A stretch of DNA of 64,000 nt from assembly GCA_026210745.1 (NCBI GenBank), contig CP110630.1, positions 3,658,001-3,722,000 on the forward strand. The letters are read 5' to 3'. Positions within the stretch are counted from its first letter, which is position 1, and the number at the start of each line of letters is the position of its first letter. This document shows, in pieces, positions 32,371 to 43,061 of the stretch. This DNA is from Exobasidium rhododendri (Eukaryota > Basidiomycota > Exobasidiomycetes > Exobasidiales > Exobasidiaceae). Under the pieces are notes generated by a model that saw nothing but the letters and a program-made list of their open reading frames with translations, ran no database searches and was not told where the DNA came from. The translations under genes and the position numbers were made by a program.

Positions 32371-34408
32371 ATGCCCAAGATGCCTTCAATCGACGTCAAA
32401 GTGAAGCACAATGGAAAAGTCGTGAGTCGACGAAAGAAGCGGGTCCCTGACTTTATGACGAGAGCACTTACGTTGGATCATTCCTCATTCAGCATGACCT
32501 TCCTCTAGATATTTCGCAACCTGCCACGATCTTCAAGCAGTCCATATACGAGAAGACGGGTGTGCCACTAGATCGGCAAAAGATCATGATCAAAGGTGGA
32601 ATGCTGAAAGATGAGACTGACTTGACGAAGATTGGTGCTCGAGCGGTACGTATCATAGACGCAGCGAGAAGATGTGTTATTCCAGAGAGAGAAGATATTC
32701 AGTCTCACCAATGTTCCTTGCTCTTGTTGTGATCATCAGGGTCAGACTTTCATGGTAATCGGTACCGCTGGAGAGCTTCCTAAGGCGCCATCAGGCTCGA
32801 TCACTTTCATGGAGGACATGTCTGAATCTCAACTAGCAGAGGCCACGCAACTGAAAGTCGGTCTGACCAATCTTGGGAATACTTGCTACCTCAACTCAAC
32901 ACTCCAGGTCTTGCGAGCGATTCCCGAATTGCAAGTTTCGCTGAACAAGTGAGCAGCGTTGGTGTAGGAAGACGGGGAGGACCAGTGTGACTGATGTGCT
33001 ACTTTCCCACTAGCTTTCAAGGTACTATGGGAGGTATGAGCGGAGAGGCCAACTTGACGTCTTCTCTTCGTGATCTTTACAAGTCTATGGGCAAGGCTGC
33101 TGATGCATTTCCACCCTTCGCTCTTCTGACTGTAAGTTTGGTTCGCATTGTCGCTGATAAGATGCATCCTCTGACTAGTTCGCTGCCCGATGGTATCGTT
33201 ACCGTTTGAACAGATACTACGTCAAGTAGCCCCTCAATTTGCAGAAATGTCGCAGCACGGAGGTGGCTACGCTCAGCAGGATGCAGAGGAGGCGTGGCTT
33301 CGACTGGTGACTGCACTACAGAATTCACTGAATGGGCTCGGTGCTCCTTCGTCCGGGAACGAAAGCGCTGCGAACACGAGCTTTATTGAGCAGTACATGA
33401 CGGGAAGGATGCAGATCAAGTAAGTGATGTTGGTCTGAGTCATAGTATTTTGTCCTTTCTGACTTGTTGTCGACCTTTGCTTCACGCAGACGAGAAAGCC
33501 CAGAAGCACCAAACGAGGAAGCCAGCTTTGGATCAGAAAATTTTGGAGTGCTTGAATGCAACATTTCCAATACCACCAACGAGATGATGTCCGGCATCCT
33601 AGATTCTCTAAATCAGCAAATTGAAAAGCACTCGATGACACTCGGTCGAACAGCGGTCTACGACGAGCAACGTAGGATCGACCGTCTGCCGGCCTACTTG
33701 ACGACCCATTTCGTCCGATTCTACTGGCGAAGAGACATCAACAAAAAGACGAAAATTATGAGAAAGGTCAAATTTCCTTTCGATCTAGATGTGACACCTT
33801 TTCTTACTGATCAACTCAAGGCGAAGGTCCTACCAGCAAAGGACAAGCTTATTTCGATCGGCAAAGAAAGAGAAGAGAGGATGAAAATCAGGCGAAAGGT
33901 CAAGGCGAGAAAGGTCGAAATAGCCAACGCTTCGAGCAGTGGAAGTGTGGAGAATGCTAAGCCTGCTGATGCGATGGCGGTGGAATCGTCGCCTGAAGAT
34001 AAAGCCGCTGCAGCAGCAGAATCTCAGCTGGGAGGAATGCTCACGGAAGAAGAAGAGTTCGCTTTGAGAGCAAAGGAAAAGGCAGAGGCCGATGCTGCCA
34101 TTGACGAGACTTTGCGAAGTGACGTAGGCTGTAATTCGAGCGGTCTATATGAATTAGTCGGTATCGTCACGCACAAGGGAGCAGCCGCAGATGCCGGTCA
34201 TTACATGGGATGGGTCCGCAAAGACGACGACCAGAAGACGGAGGCGGGAGAGAAGGCAAAGATTGTCAGTAAGCCAGTAGAGGAGTGGTACAAATTTGAC
34301 GACGAGAGGGTGTCGGTGGTTCCCCGTGAGAAGATCATGTCCCTCGACGGAGGCGGAGAAGACTCTGTCGCCTACATCTTGCTCTATCGCTCGAAAGTTA
34401 TCGATTGA
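32371..34408 (+). CDS. UBP6: Ubiquitin carboxyl-terminal hydrolase UBP6/USP14
   Basis: Exons 32371-32421, 32493-32645, 32740-32948, 33014-33131, 33214-33419 and 33490-34408 give 551 aa. A second ATG nine bases downstream (32380) fits family N termini equally well. Residues 1-80 form a ubiquitin-like domain that docks on the proteasome base. The USP domain has the catalytic Cys117 in GLTNLGNTCYLNS, YAQQDAEEAW, and His483 in AGHYMGWV, followed by the acidic WYKFDDERV segment and VAYILLYRS at the end. The enzyme trims ubiquitin from proteasome substrates. Compared with mammalian USP14, an extra Lys/Glu/Ala-rich segment (about residues 400-465) is inserted before the His box, as in other fungi. 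Confidence 0.95.
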
Positions 34409-34658
34409 GGGTAGGAAATCGAACTCTGTACATTGATCAACAAACGTGGAGGAAGAAATAGTATTAGATCGTCCGTAGGTGTTTGTGCCACTCTGAGCGG
34501 GGCAGGAAGATCGGAAAAGACGGTAGGTATGAGTGGAAATAGATACAGTGTACTGTTGGCAGGATCCCATACTAGGTCCGTCGAGGATCAGGCAGATGTA
34601 CGTAAGAACGAGGGGACGAATGAAATGGCAGAGGAGGAAGGAAGGATGTTGGCAACCT

Positions 34659-35854
34659 CTATTCCACATCCTCAAAGTCGTCTCGCATGGGCTCCGATCG
34701 ACGATAGGGCAGGACTTTTGCCATACCTCCATTGATTCCATTGTAAGAGCGACAGTTGTACGTCCTTGCTGGTTTGTGACCAGTCGGTACAGGTGTATCG
34801 CCTTGGTGGAATTCCTTGCCTTTGAAGTACGCTGGAAAGTGGCCCGAATCCGACAGACAATTGGTAAAGGAACCTTCAGAATAATCACCGGGGTGGTTAA
34901 ATCTGCTTCCCATCTCGTCCAAGGTATGAGGGCAGTACTTGGCCGCATTGTCACCGTAGCAGACCCGAATGGAGAACTCGTCGGCAGACATAAAGTTGCT
35001 GAGGAAGAAGAGGAGCAGGTGAGCACGACGAACCTCTTTCTTACCTTGCAGCAGGTTTCAAACGTTTACGGTCATCTCACCTCCACTCCTTCAGCTGTAC
35101 CCACTGTCCTTCTTGGCCTTGGACGTTGCGCGAAAAGACTAGTCCACCTGCAGTGAGAAGGAGAAGTGCAAGGACTAGTTGATCAGACTGGGCGTCTAGT
35201 CCTGTACGCCCCCATTTACCCTATAACGCACCCGGTGGATTGCCTGCGCCGGTAGCACCGTGTGGATCGAGCTCGCCCCCTTGGTCGCCGGCGGTGATCA
35301 GTACCTTTGTGACTGGAGATGGAGAGAGATGTCAGAAAGTTCCTTCTTCATAGGTATTATTCTCGGAGGGAAGCGTACTCTACTCACAGTCACCAAAGCC
35401 AGTGACTTGTAGGAAGTCCAATGACTGCAGGCGTCAGGCCAAACATCAGCCCAAGTCAGCACACGCCCTACTTTGGCGTCTCCCGCTCTCTCTTTCTTCT
35501 CACCTTGATGAAGTGAGCACCTTTAATGGTGCCCTGGGGCATGACTCGGGTACCATAACCCTGCTTTGTGCAATACGATACCATCTCCTGCTCTTGGTCG
35601 CCAATCGTACCTTCCTTGAACGGTGCCCAGAGGCAAAAGTCAGTGACGCTGTTCACGAAAACATTCTGACACTTGGACTCTGCACTGTAGGGCTTCCATT
35701 GGCCGCATTGATTGGAGCCTACTTGACCCTCCTCCCATGTGTCCGGAAGATCAGTCACCGAGTATGTCGGCTTGTCTTGAGCTTGAGTGTGGCTTGAGAA
35801 CGCTGCAGCGATTGCAGCAAGAGCTAGAGGGGAAAGAGGAGAGAAGTACACCAT
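34659..35854 (-). CDS. Secreted protein of the basidiomycete macrofage-activating-glycoprotein type
   Basis: Five exons: 35854-35504, 35424-35388 (37 nt), 35312-35232, 35147-35081 and 34998-34659, in frame, 291 aa. A signal peptide ends near residue 25 (SSHTQA). The mature start, TYSVTDLPDTWEEGQVGSNQ, is followed by NSVTDFCLWAP, GTIKGAHFI, QVTGFGDFTKV, GELDPHGATGAGNPPG and a Cys-containing FSIRVC-YGDNAAKYC-PH region. This order matches a family widely annotated in basidiomycetes as 'macrofage activating glycoprotein', recalled from memory. Members are extracellular or wall-associated with no clear enzymatic role; the name comes from Cryptococcus immunology, not from a mechanism. The C terminus ends in a short basic/acidic tail instead of the Ser-rich GPI region some homologues have. 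Confidence 0.75.
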
Positions 35855-37073
35855 ACCCCTGTGAGGATGGGAGGAGAAGCAGCCGATAGAGTCAAAAGAA
35901 TGTAGGGCACTTGAATGCCGGCTGTCTCTCTTTCAAGAGATGGGAGGAATTTCAAGAGATGGGAGGAAGGAGAGGGAAAGAGTGTAGAGGAATGTAAACG
36001 ATGGAGGGGTAGATAGCGAGCGAGGAAAATAGAAACGGGAGGAAATCAGAAGGGGGAAAAGATGATGAAATGAGGTGGGTGAGAAGAAAGGTGCGACATG
36101 ATGCGGCACATATTCTGGCCCCTGCAATTCTCTGCTCTTGCGCTCTATGTCCCCCCTTGCCCACCTTCATTCTCCGCTGTATTCTGTCTTTCCCGGGGGG
36201 AAATCAAGTCGCCATTTGGCGCTCTGGGAGCATGCTGTGATTCTGCGAGCCCAAAACGTGCTGCTGTAGCGTTTGAAGTACAGCGCTTCCCCCCCCTCTT
36301 CCCCCATCTTGTTCCAAGTAAGGAGAAGCAAGGGAAATTGACAGAGACTAATCAATATAGAGTAACGCGCACGGTGGTCGTGTCAGGGGCGACTGGGGCA
36401 TCCTGTTTCTAGATGTGCCTATCAGTGTCCTCACAGAAGAAGTCTGTCATGTCTGCGTTACCCTTTGCTGTACGGCAGTCATCGTGATCATCAGTGGTGT
36501 GTGTGCTTCTACGATTCTTGTTGTCTTCCAAGTCCGTCTGCAGCGGCTCGGTCCTCGCTAACTTTTCAAGCGGAAACAAGATTGTGGAGGAATAGGAAAT
36601 TCCACATAGTGCATTCACCACTGTCCTGCACTATCTCGTCATCGACCTGTGGTGCACATGATAGCTCCGTTGTCTTCATCAGCAGACGATCTGACGCTGC
36701 TTAGTCCTGCAATTCTCGAGCGATTAGACTGCGCAGGAATGCCTGCCCTGTTGCTTCAGGGCTTGAGCCGGCTAGATTCCAGTGCAAAGCTATCTCAAGG
36801 CGCACGACAATGATGACAATCCTACTCCAACGATCCTAAGGAAAGCGCAATTCAGTCGATGATGCAGCCTCGAAGAATGAGTCAGCGAGATGCAGTGAAC
36901 GTCGAACGTAGACACTGAAGAGAGAACAGTATCCTGCGTCGCACTTCTTCCCTGCCACCATCTCACACCTTATCTTTTGCACCGTAGCAGGCCTACTCTC
37001 TATACCTTACAAGCTTCCACATCCCTTCCGTTTCCCTCCCTTGCTCTCCTCATATTTATAGCTCTCCGCTGCC
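35855..37073. other. Long divergent intergenic region
   Basis: About 1.2 kb between two divergently transcribed secreted-protein genes. From about 35930 to 36095 the plus strand is a purine-rich (A/G) tract. Frames at 36098-36412 and 36465-36704 are open by chance with no protein-like features. The region just before 37074 is pyrimidine-rich with a TATTTATA element, typical of a fungal promoter. Confidence 0.55.
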
Positions 37074-38760
37074 ATGAAGCTCTCCGCTTCCTGCAAAGTC
37101 AACTCACTGATCTTCTGCACTGCCTTGAGCTCCGTGCAGGCTTATCCGGGGGTCATGATGCCTCGCAACACTGCTCAGCCGAGCTCGCTGACCATTTCCG
37201 CGCAAAGTACTGCCAACACAGTCACTGCGTCGGATTTTCTTGCTTCCTCACCAGTACAGACAGGCGTGATCGTCAGCTCTACGATGCCAGTGAATGGATC
37301 TAGCGCGACGTCGACTTCACTTGCTCCAGCTGCAACTGTACTACAGCTTGCTCGCCAACTTGAGGAGCTGGAGGTCCGCCATCCACTGCTCCCGTCTATC
37401 CTGGGCCTGGACAATGACGAACCAGACGTGGACAGACATCCTGCAAGACAGGAAGTAGGCGAAGACGAAGATGCGTGTGAATGGGAAGACGACGAGGATG
37501 TACAAGGTGACCGGTTTCAACATCTCTACCTGCGAGGTGGAGATCAGATCTACAGCAGTGCCTTCACCAGCATTCACGCCCAGCTCGAGGAGATCAGAAC
37601 GCTGTTGCAGGAGCTAGTTCTGTCCGCACCAAAAGCAAAGACGAGGAGGCAAGTTGCCGACGTCCATGACCAGGAGCAATGTGAGTGAAGGGCGTGATAA
37701 GTGGCAGACCTACTGACCCTGCCACGCTGAGCCTGGAATGTTACGATCAGCGTACGGCGATCGAGGCAAGGACCTGACGCAGGATCAGAAAGCATCACTA
37801 GAAGCGCTGGTCAAGGGAGTAAATGGCTATCAAGGCTCCATTGACGGCGCCACCAATACCGGCCAAAGTGCAAAGGAGATCTGGCAACAGTACCCGTACC
37901 TCGTCGAATTGCTTCCACTCCTTACATCAGCTACTCCGGACCAGGTAGCCGAAGCCTTGAATCTTATCAAGATGCTTGAAGAGCAGCAAAGGGATGCGAA
38001 GCCATCATCCACGGCCTTAGGATCCCAAGCAGGTCAGAGCGCCAGCGAAGCAAGCTGGGCGATACCAGGCGAATCTGCCGTTCATGGAGCAGGCTATCTG
38101 ACTTATGCGAATGGTGCAATGCTCAGAGAAGCAGCCGAAACATTCGCTGATGCACAAAACAAAGCAGCTTTGCAAGCCAAGCTGCAAGCACTCCAAAAGC
38201 AGGAGAACGACTTAGCGATCCAATTGCGGAAGAAGACCCTCTCAGGTCACGACACTCTCAGCGACAGGCGCTACGACAGTCAGCCAGCGCAGGGCTCGCA
38301 CAGTCGCATTAAAGAAGAGGTCGATCTTATCAATTCGATGGTCTTCAAAGAATTGTTAGAGAGTAATAGGACGATGACGACGACGGCGACGACGACAACT
38401 GCGGCGGCCATGACAATCACCAGCGACATGATGTACTTGAATCATCTGCCCTCTACCTCTCGGGCAGCGCATCTCGCGACTCAGACATTTCCTACGCCTG
38501 CCGTGCAGCGACGAGCACTACCTCACGACTTTCGACCTGTTTCTCATACAACGGAGAGGATTGAAGGAAAAGAGGAGGAGGAATCAAGGAAGTCTAGCAT
38601 CTTAAGATTACTAACTTTGGGAGGCTTTGACGTGAGCAAGTTGGCTGCCGCTCTCTCGAATATTTCTGCTTCGTCTTCCTCTTTGCCTCCCACTGCCAAG
38701 CCTGATGATGAAATGACCCTGTCAGCACTGCTTGAGGGGCTAGATTCTGTGCAAGACTAG
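37074..38760 (+). CDS. Unknown predicted secreted protein
   Basis: Two exons, 37074-37680 and 37751-38760, encode 538 aa. The start has a signal-peptide-like sequence (CKVNSLIFCTALSSVQA, cleavage near residue 23). A Ser/Thr-rich segment follows, then a Leu-rich helix (VLQLARQLEELEVRHPLLPS). A very acidic patch (about 125-145), helical QEN/KAL-rich stretches (EIWQQYPYLVELLPLL, then NKAALQAKLQALQKQ) and a Thr-run (about 435) come next. The C-terminal third has LLTLGGFDVSKLAAAL. I recognise no domain. Cysteines are very few in the mature protein, which argues against a disulfide-rich effector. It lies between two other secreted-protein genes. Confidence 0.7.
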
Positions 38761-39530
38761 TTGCCATATGGTTACAGTCACCACAATGTCTGTCGAAGCA
38801 GTGACTGCGTACCGACGGCTGGACCGTTTAAGAGGAAGTGTCACTCTCTTCACCACATGTATTAACCGTATCCATTAGCAAGCCTCCCCAATGGAAATTG
38901 TGGTATTCACATACCTCTTCTGCTAGCAAGCAAGTGCTCCGTGCATGATGTTATCAGACCAAGGGAAATGAAAGATGAATGGCGAATTGCCCGCTATTGC
39001 CATTTCATAATTCTAGGAACAGAAGGAGTGTGTTGACAGTTGGAAATGGGTTGATACACCACATAGAAGGAAACAAGTGGAAACTTCTCATGATACAATC
39101 GAAGGAAGCGACCTGACAGTGTGAAGACAAAGATGAAACAAGAACAGAAACATTGAGGAGAAAGGAAAAGGAACAGGGGCACGTCACAAGTACACCGAGA
39201 GGGGGCGAAGCATCTGAACCTCCCGGAAGGCGGCTGGATAGAGTCACCAGACTTCTTCGATGGTGAACGCGCACGCACAGAAAATGAAAGAGTGAAGACG
39301 ATGGTGAGGTGGGTTGTTATGGGAGCGGAGGCGTAAGGCCCATGGCTACGAGCGTTTTGTCGCTGATCCAAAAGGAAGACGATGAGGCGAGAAGTAATGC
39401 TGTGAGAGAAGAGTAGATCAAGTCCAAAGAAGGAAAGCCAGTGGCTGCCAATGTGTTCCATCGGTCGCAGGATATTCTGATCATTTTTTCAAAGCCCTGG
39501 AAAATCTCCTGATCCACTGCCTGCCTTCCC
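38761..39530. other. Convergent intergenic region
   Basis: About 770 bp between the stop codons of the unknown secreted protein and the double-psi beta-barrel gene. Reverse-strand open frames here (for example 38994-39461) have no family features. No RNA gene is seen. Confidence 0.5.
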
Positions 39531-40079
39531 TTAGTTGGGAATAAGACGGATATGCAGATCGTTGAGCACTCCAGCATCCAGAGAGCCAGCTAGAGATGAG
39601 AAGAGTCCCTGGGTGGCATCGAGGTGAGTCGAACTAGAGTCATTAGTTGATCGCAAGGATCGAGCATTGGGTGTGTAAGTATACTTGTCATCCTCCTTTC
39701 CCTTGCCTTCTTTTGCTCACCTGCATCCACCACAGTAGTCTCTGACTTTTGCTGCCACCATCTTTCCCTTGTAGTGAATGTGAACAGTGTCACCACACTT
39801 GAACATGCCGCCCTCTTTGACTGCAACGACCATGTCTGTGCTTTTGGGTGCTGATCCACCGCAGGCTGGGTTGTCTAATTGTCCCCCACCGTACCAGGTA
39901 AGCTCTCCGTTGGTGATGAGCTGTTCACTGCGTCTCTTGCTGTGCTTTCGAGGATCTCTGACTTCCATCTTTCGTGCAAAGTCGCGGACGACTGGTGCGT
40001 TGCTTTCTTGCTCGACAGAAGCAGAGACTGCGGCCACACCGAGAGCGATAAAGGAGAATGCGATTGTAGAGAGTCTCAT
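39531..40079 (-). CDS. Secreted RlpA-like double-psi beta-barrel (barwin-like) protein
   Basis: Two exons, 40079-39721 and 39633-39531, join in frame to 153 aa. The ATG at 40079 starts a clean signal peptide (FSFIALGVAAVSASV). After a basic propeptide-like stretch (KMEVRDPRKHSKRR, with a KR-type cleavage candidate) comes a double-psi beta-barrel. Its elements are LTWYGGGQLDNPACGGSAP, the CGDTVHIHYKGK strand, VRDYCGGC, and, from exon 2, HLDATQGLFSSLAGSLDAG. Proteins of this fold include barwin, expansin-like and papain-inhibitor proteins; fungal ones are often abundant during host contact. No expansin cellulose-binding domain is attached. The upstream leader contains an 80-bp tandem duplication. 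Confidence 0.85.
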
Positions 40080-40144
40080 TGTGATTGAAGTGTGTGTGTG
40101 TGTGTGGTGAGGATTCAGAACAAAGGTCGAAGGAGAGTAGGTGG

Positions 40145-40291
40145 GAAAGGACGGTGAGCCGAGGCTGAAGAAGAAGGTTGAGAGGGAAACGGACGAAAGT
40201 GATTCGTGTTGTGGGTGTGAAGGAGAAAGGACGGTGAGTCGAAGCTGAAGAAGCTGAAGGGGGGAGAGGGACGAAAGTGATAGGTGTGATG
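40145..40291 (-). repeat. Imperfect tandem duplication of about 80 bp in the 5' leader
   Basis: Two copies start at 40145 and 40225, each beginning GAAAGGACGGTGAG and ending near ACGAAAGTGAT. They are purine-rich on the plus strand (CT-rich on the transcribed-sense strand) and sit 65-210 bases before the double-psi beta-barrel start codon. They are likely 5' UTR or core-promoter sequence. Confidence 0.7.
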
Positions 40292-43061
40292 AAGGTAAGA
40301 CGAGAGAGAGAGGAGGGGAAATGAGATGCTCCTTCATTTACTCTGACAAGCAATATCATATACACACTCGCAAAACAAAGGGAAGAGGGGGCAGCAAGGT
40401 CCAAGCGCCCAAACAAAGCGTCGCGAATACAACAAGGCTAAGGCGCACTTGTATCGAAGGCGCGTAGTACTACTTGAAACACTACAGACTGGAAGGTTAA
40501 AAATATTTGTCAAATTGCTCGCCCGAACTTGCCTCTTTCGACTGTATGCGAAAACAAGAGTTATATCAATTTCAAGAATCGGGCAGACACAACTTCTTCT
40601 CGATTCTGTGCGCTTTTGCCTCTCACGTCCCCTCGATTTGTCTTTGCTTGCATGGAAGAAGAGTCTACGGAGAGAGGGGGAGGGGGTTCATGCGAGTCTA
40701 TCATAGAATCTTTCTTCTTTAGTCCGAGATGTTGCGCTGCAAGAAGGTGGCAAGAATTCTGCAAGCGTCATCCGACGGGATCGATCAATGCTTTCTTCCT
40801 TGAATGAAGAGTCGAACGATGCGTCGTTTGCCGATCCATTGAGGATGAGAGGATCAGACCTGCATAAAACGTCCCATAACCCATCGTTTCAACCGACGGC
40901 AAGTGACTGCCAAAGGGAAAAACGCGCTTCTCCCATCGACATCGCTAAGGGTTCCTCTCGAAAGAACAAATTGGCAGAACATTCGAGGGCAGATGAAAAA
41001 ATCTTGTTTTGTAGTGTCGACTTTAAAATGAACGCGTCAATTTTAAAACTCTTTTTTGCCTTGAAGCGCGACCTGCATGGCATGGCATGAATGTAATGTA
41101 ATGTACCTTTCCTTCTCTCACGACGTGCATTTCTTGACCCTTTCTTCTTTCTTCCTTTTGTAGGATCCCTCTCGCTTCAGGACAGTCTAGGCACGGTAGA
41201 TAGAAGTTGCCTAAAGGAGGGACAGAGCGGCATGAAGACGTCGTACGGATCACCTCCGCTAGTTACTCGTGATCTGTGATGGAAAATCGGCAAGTCTTCC
41301 GGAGCGGTGGGAAGAAAGTCAAGAGGCAAAGTGGCGCTAAACGCTATGGTAGCCGGTAGTGGCTGCTCTTGATCTTCTTCGCCACCAGCTACAGGCTCCA
41401 TAAATGCTGTTCTGGACCTTCCGCAGCAGTATGTTTGCTCTCTTTCTAGCAAACGTTGACCGTCAGAATGTTGTACTGTATATAGGGTTCTTCTGCAACC
41501 ATTCGCAAATGTAATTTGACAGCATTACAAGTAGCAGTGATGAACGCTAGAAAGAGTCTTACCTGATCTTGTCTACTTTAGTCACAGCGAGCACTTGTCT
41601 ACTTCACCGACGTTGCTCCAGTGCCACGATGTGCGTCCTCTGTATCAAGTCAAACAAGAACCAAGAGCCCTTCCACGGCCTTCAAAGTGATTTAAAAACT
41701 ACCTACAGTGGAAGCTATACTCTGCTCAAATCAGCATCCCAGCATGCTGGGCTTGACACCCTATCCCTTTCTCTGGCCGGCGAATCTACTGTAAGATTAT
41801 CGGACCCTGTCCGAGTGCCCGTTGCGTATTGCTTGTCGTCAATCGTTACTGTGACTATGGGACACTGTTCAAAACTTCCGCCAACTGGATTGAGTCTCCT
41901 TCGACTTGCACGCACCGACCATCAAATTTCCAAATGCAAAGCTTTCATTGCCCTTGAAGGAGACCGTTGTCTGTTGCATGTACTGCACTACTACTAGCTC
42001 CTGATCCTTCTGCTCCCTCCTCTGTCGTTGGGTCCCACACGCATCAATCATGGAGATTCTCAAGAGTGGCCAATTAATGCCGGCGTAGCGTGCTTAGTAA
42101 GTCAGGATCGTCCTACCTTGCATAAATTCGATTGCACACAAGTATCAAAGATGATCTGATGATTCTACAGCCGACGCTCAAAGAAGGCCGTGTACAGCCA
42201 ACGACCAAGTCTCGTGTCGGAGTGCCCTGACACCAAAAGGCACTAAGGACTTACGAGCGACCAACTCTTAGCAACCAAGGGACGACTTGATGCATACAGT
42301 AGCTCGGATGAGACTGAAGAAATGCTGTTCTTCTCACTTATGTTTTATTAACAATAAAAATCAGCCTAATGATCGACCTGGAATAGAATAGAACGACGTG
42401 TGGGGCGTCATCGCCATGAGGCACACTACCGAGATCCGTTTCGAATATGTGCGCCCCCCTCCTCTGATCCGCCGATGATTTGTTATTTTCCCCTTACAAG
42501 TTTTAGATATTGGTCGCTAACCTCCGTTGGATCACTGAGACCTTGGTGAAGATAAGGAAAGCGTGCATATTCTTAGCCTCCTTTCACGTTATGACAAAAA
42601 ATCAAGTTCTATTCCCAGCCTACGCTCTAGCGTTGGCCCACTCCCCCTTTTGACCCTTTGTCGTCTTCGGATTGCTGAGCAGATTTTGGGCGTCGGCGGA
42701 AAAGGACTCTTTGGATGTTTCTTAGTTTGGCGGCTCTGGTCTTGCGACCTTCGTTCTGATTCGGGATGATGGAGCAGCAGGTACACCGCTTTGTTCGCCT
42801 TGCTGTAGCCACGAAAAAACCCTTTGATTTAGTATGGATCGATCTCCTGTCTCAAATTGCAGCGCAGAGGCCTCTCTATTTGTTTCTGCTCATCTCTGCG
42901 ACATCGGATCGTTTCATCGTTTAAACTTCAGCGACCCTTCCTGACAACCTAAATAGGGGCCACTACCTTTCACCCTCCTACACTGCTCCCTTCCTTAGTA
43001 CAGTCATATACCTTCCTCGTTACTTGACATTAACTTGTCTCCTCCTTGCAATGACAAAGAG
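40292..43061. other. Gene-poor region of about 2.8 kb
   Basis: No gene with recognisable features. Frames up to about 140 codons occur, but several begin at non-ATG codons and none shows a domain or plausible exon structure. I looked for tRNA, 5S and U6 hallmarks and saw none. The final 120 bases are pyrimidine-rich and lead into the gene at 43062. Confidence 0.55.
41177..41401 (-). CDS. Possible small protein of 74 aa (weak)
   Basis: An ATG at 41401 opens 75 codons ending at 41177. A TATATA-containing element lies about 75 bases upstream (around 41480, reverse strand). The peptide is acidic at the N terminus and ends DVFMPLCPSFRQLLSTVPRLS. It has no signal peptide or known domain. It is the only candidate in the gene-poor stretch with both an ATG and a TATA-like element, and it may well be chance. 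Confidence 0.2.
   Translation of the reverse strand: MEPVAGGEEDQEQPLPATIAFSATLPLDFLPTAPEDLPIFHHRSRVTSGGDPYDVFMPLCPSFRQLLSTVPRLS

Noticed and set aside
35930-36095. Purine-rich tract as a transposon or LTR remnant
   Set aside because: No terminal repeats, target-site duplication or coding remnant; it is probably a polypurine promoter or leader tract.
36098-36704. Two forward open frames in the intergenic region before the secreted protein
   Set aside because: No plausible splice links, no recognisable motif, and they sit in a promoter-like region between divergent genes.
41569-41997. Forward frame of 142 codons in the gene-poor region
   Set aside because: It opens with TTG, has no domain or signal sequence, and codon usage looks random.
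40292-43061. tRNA, 5S rRNA or U6 snRNA genes in the gene-poor region
   Set aside because: I looked for B-box-like GGTTCGA motifs with an acceptor stem and for U6/5S core sequences and found none that fit.
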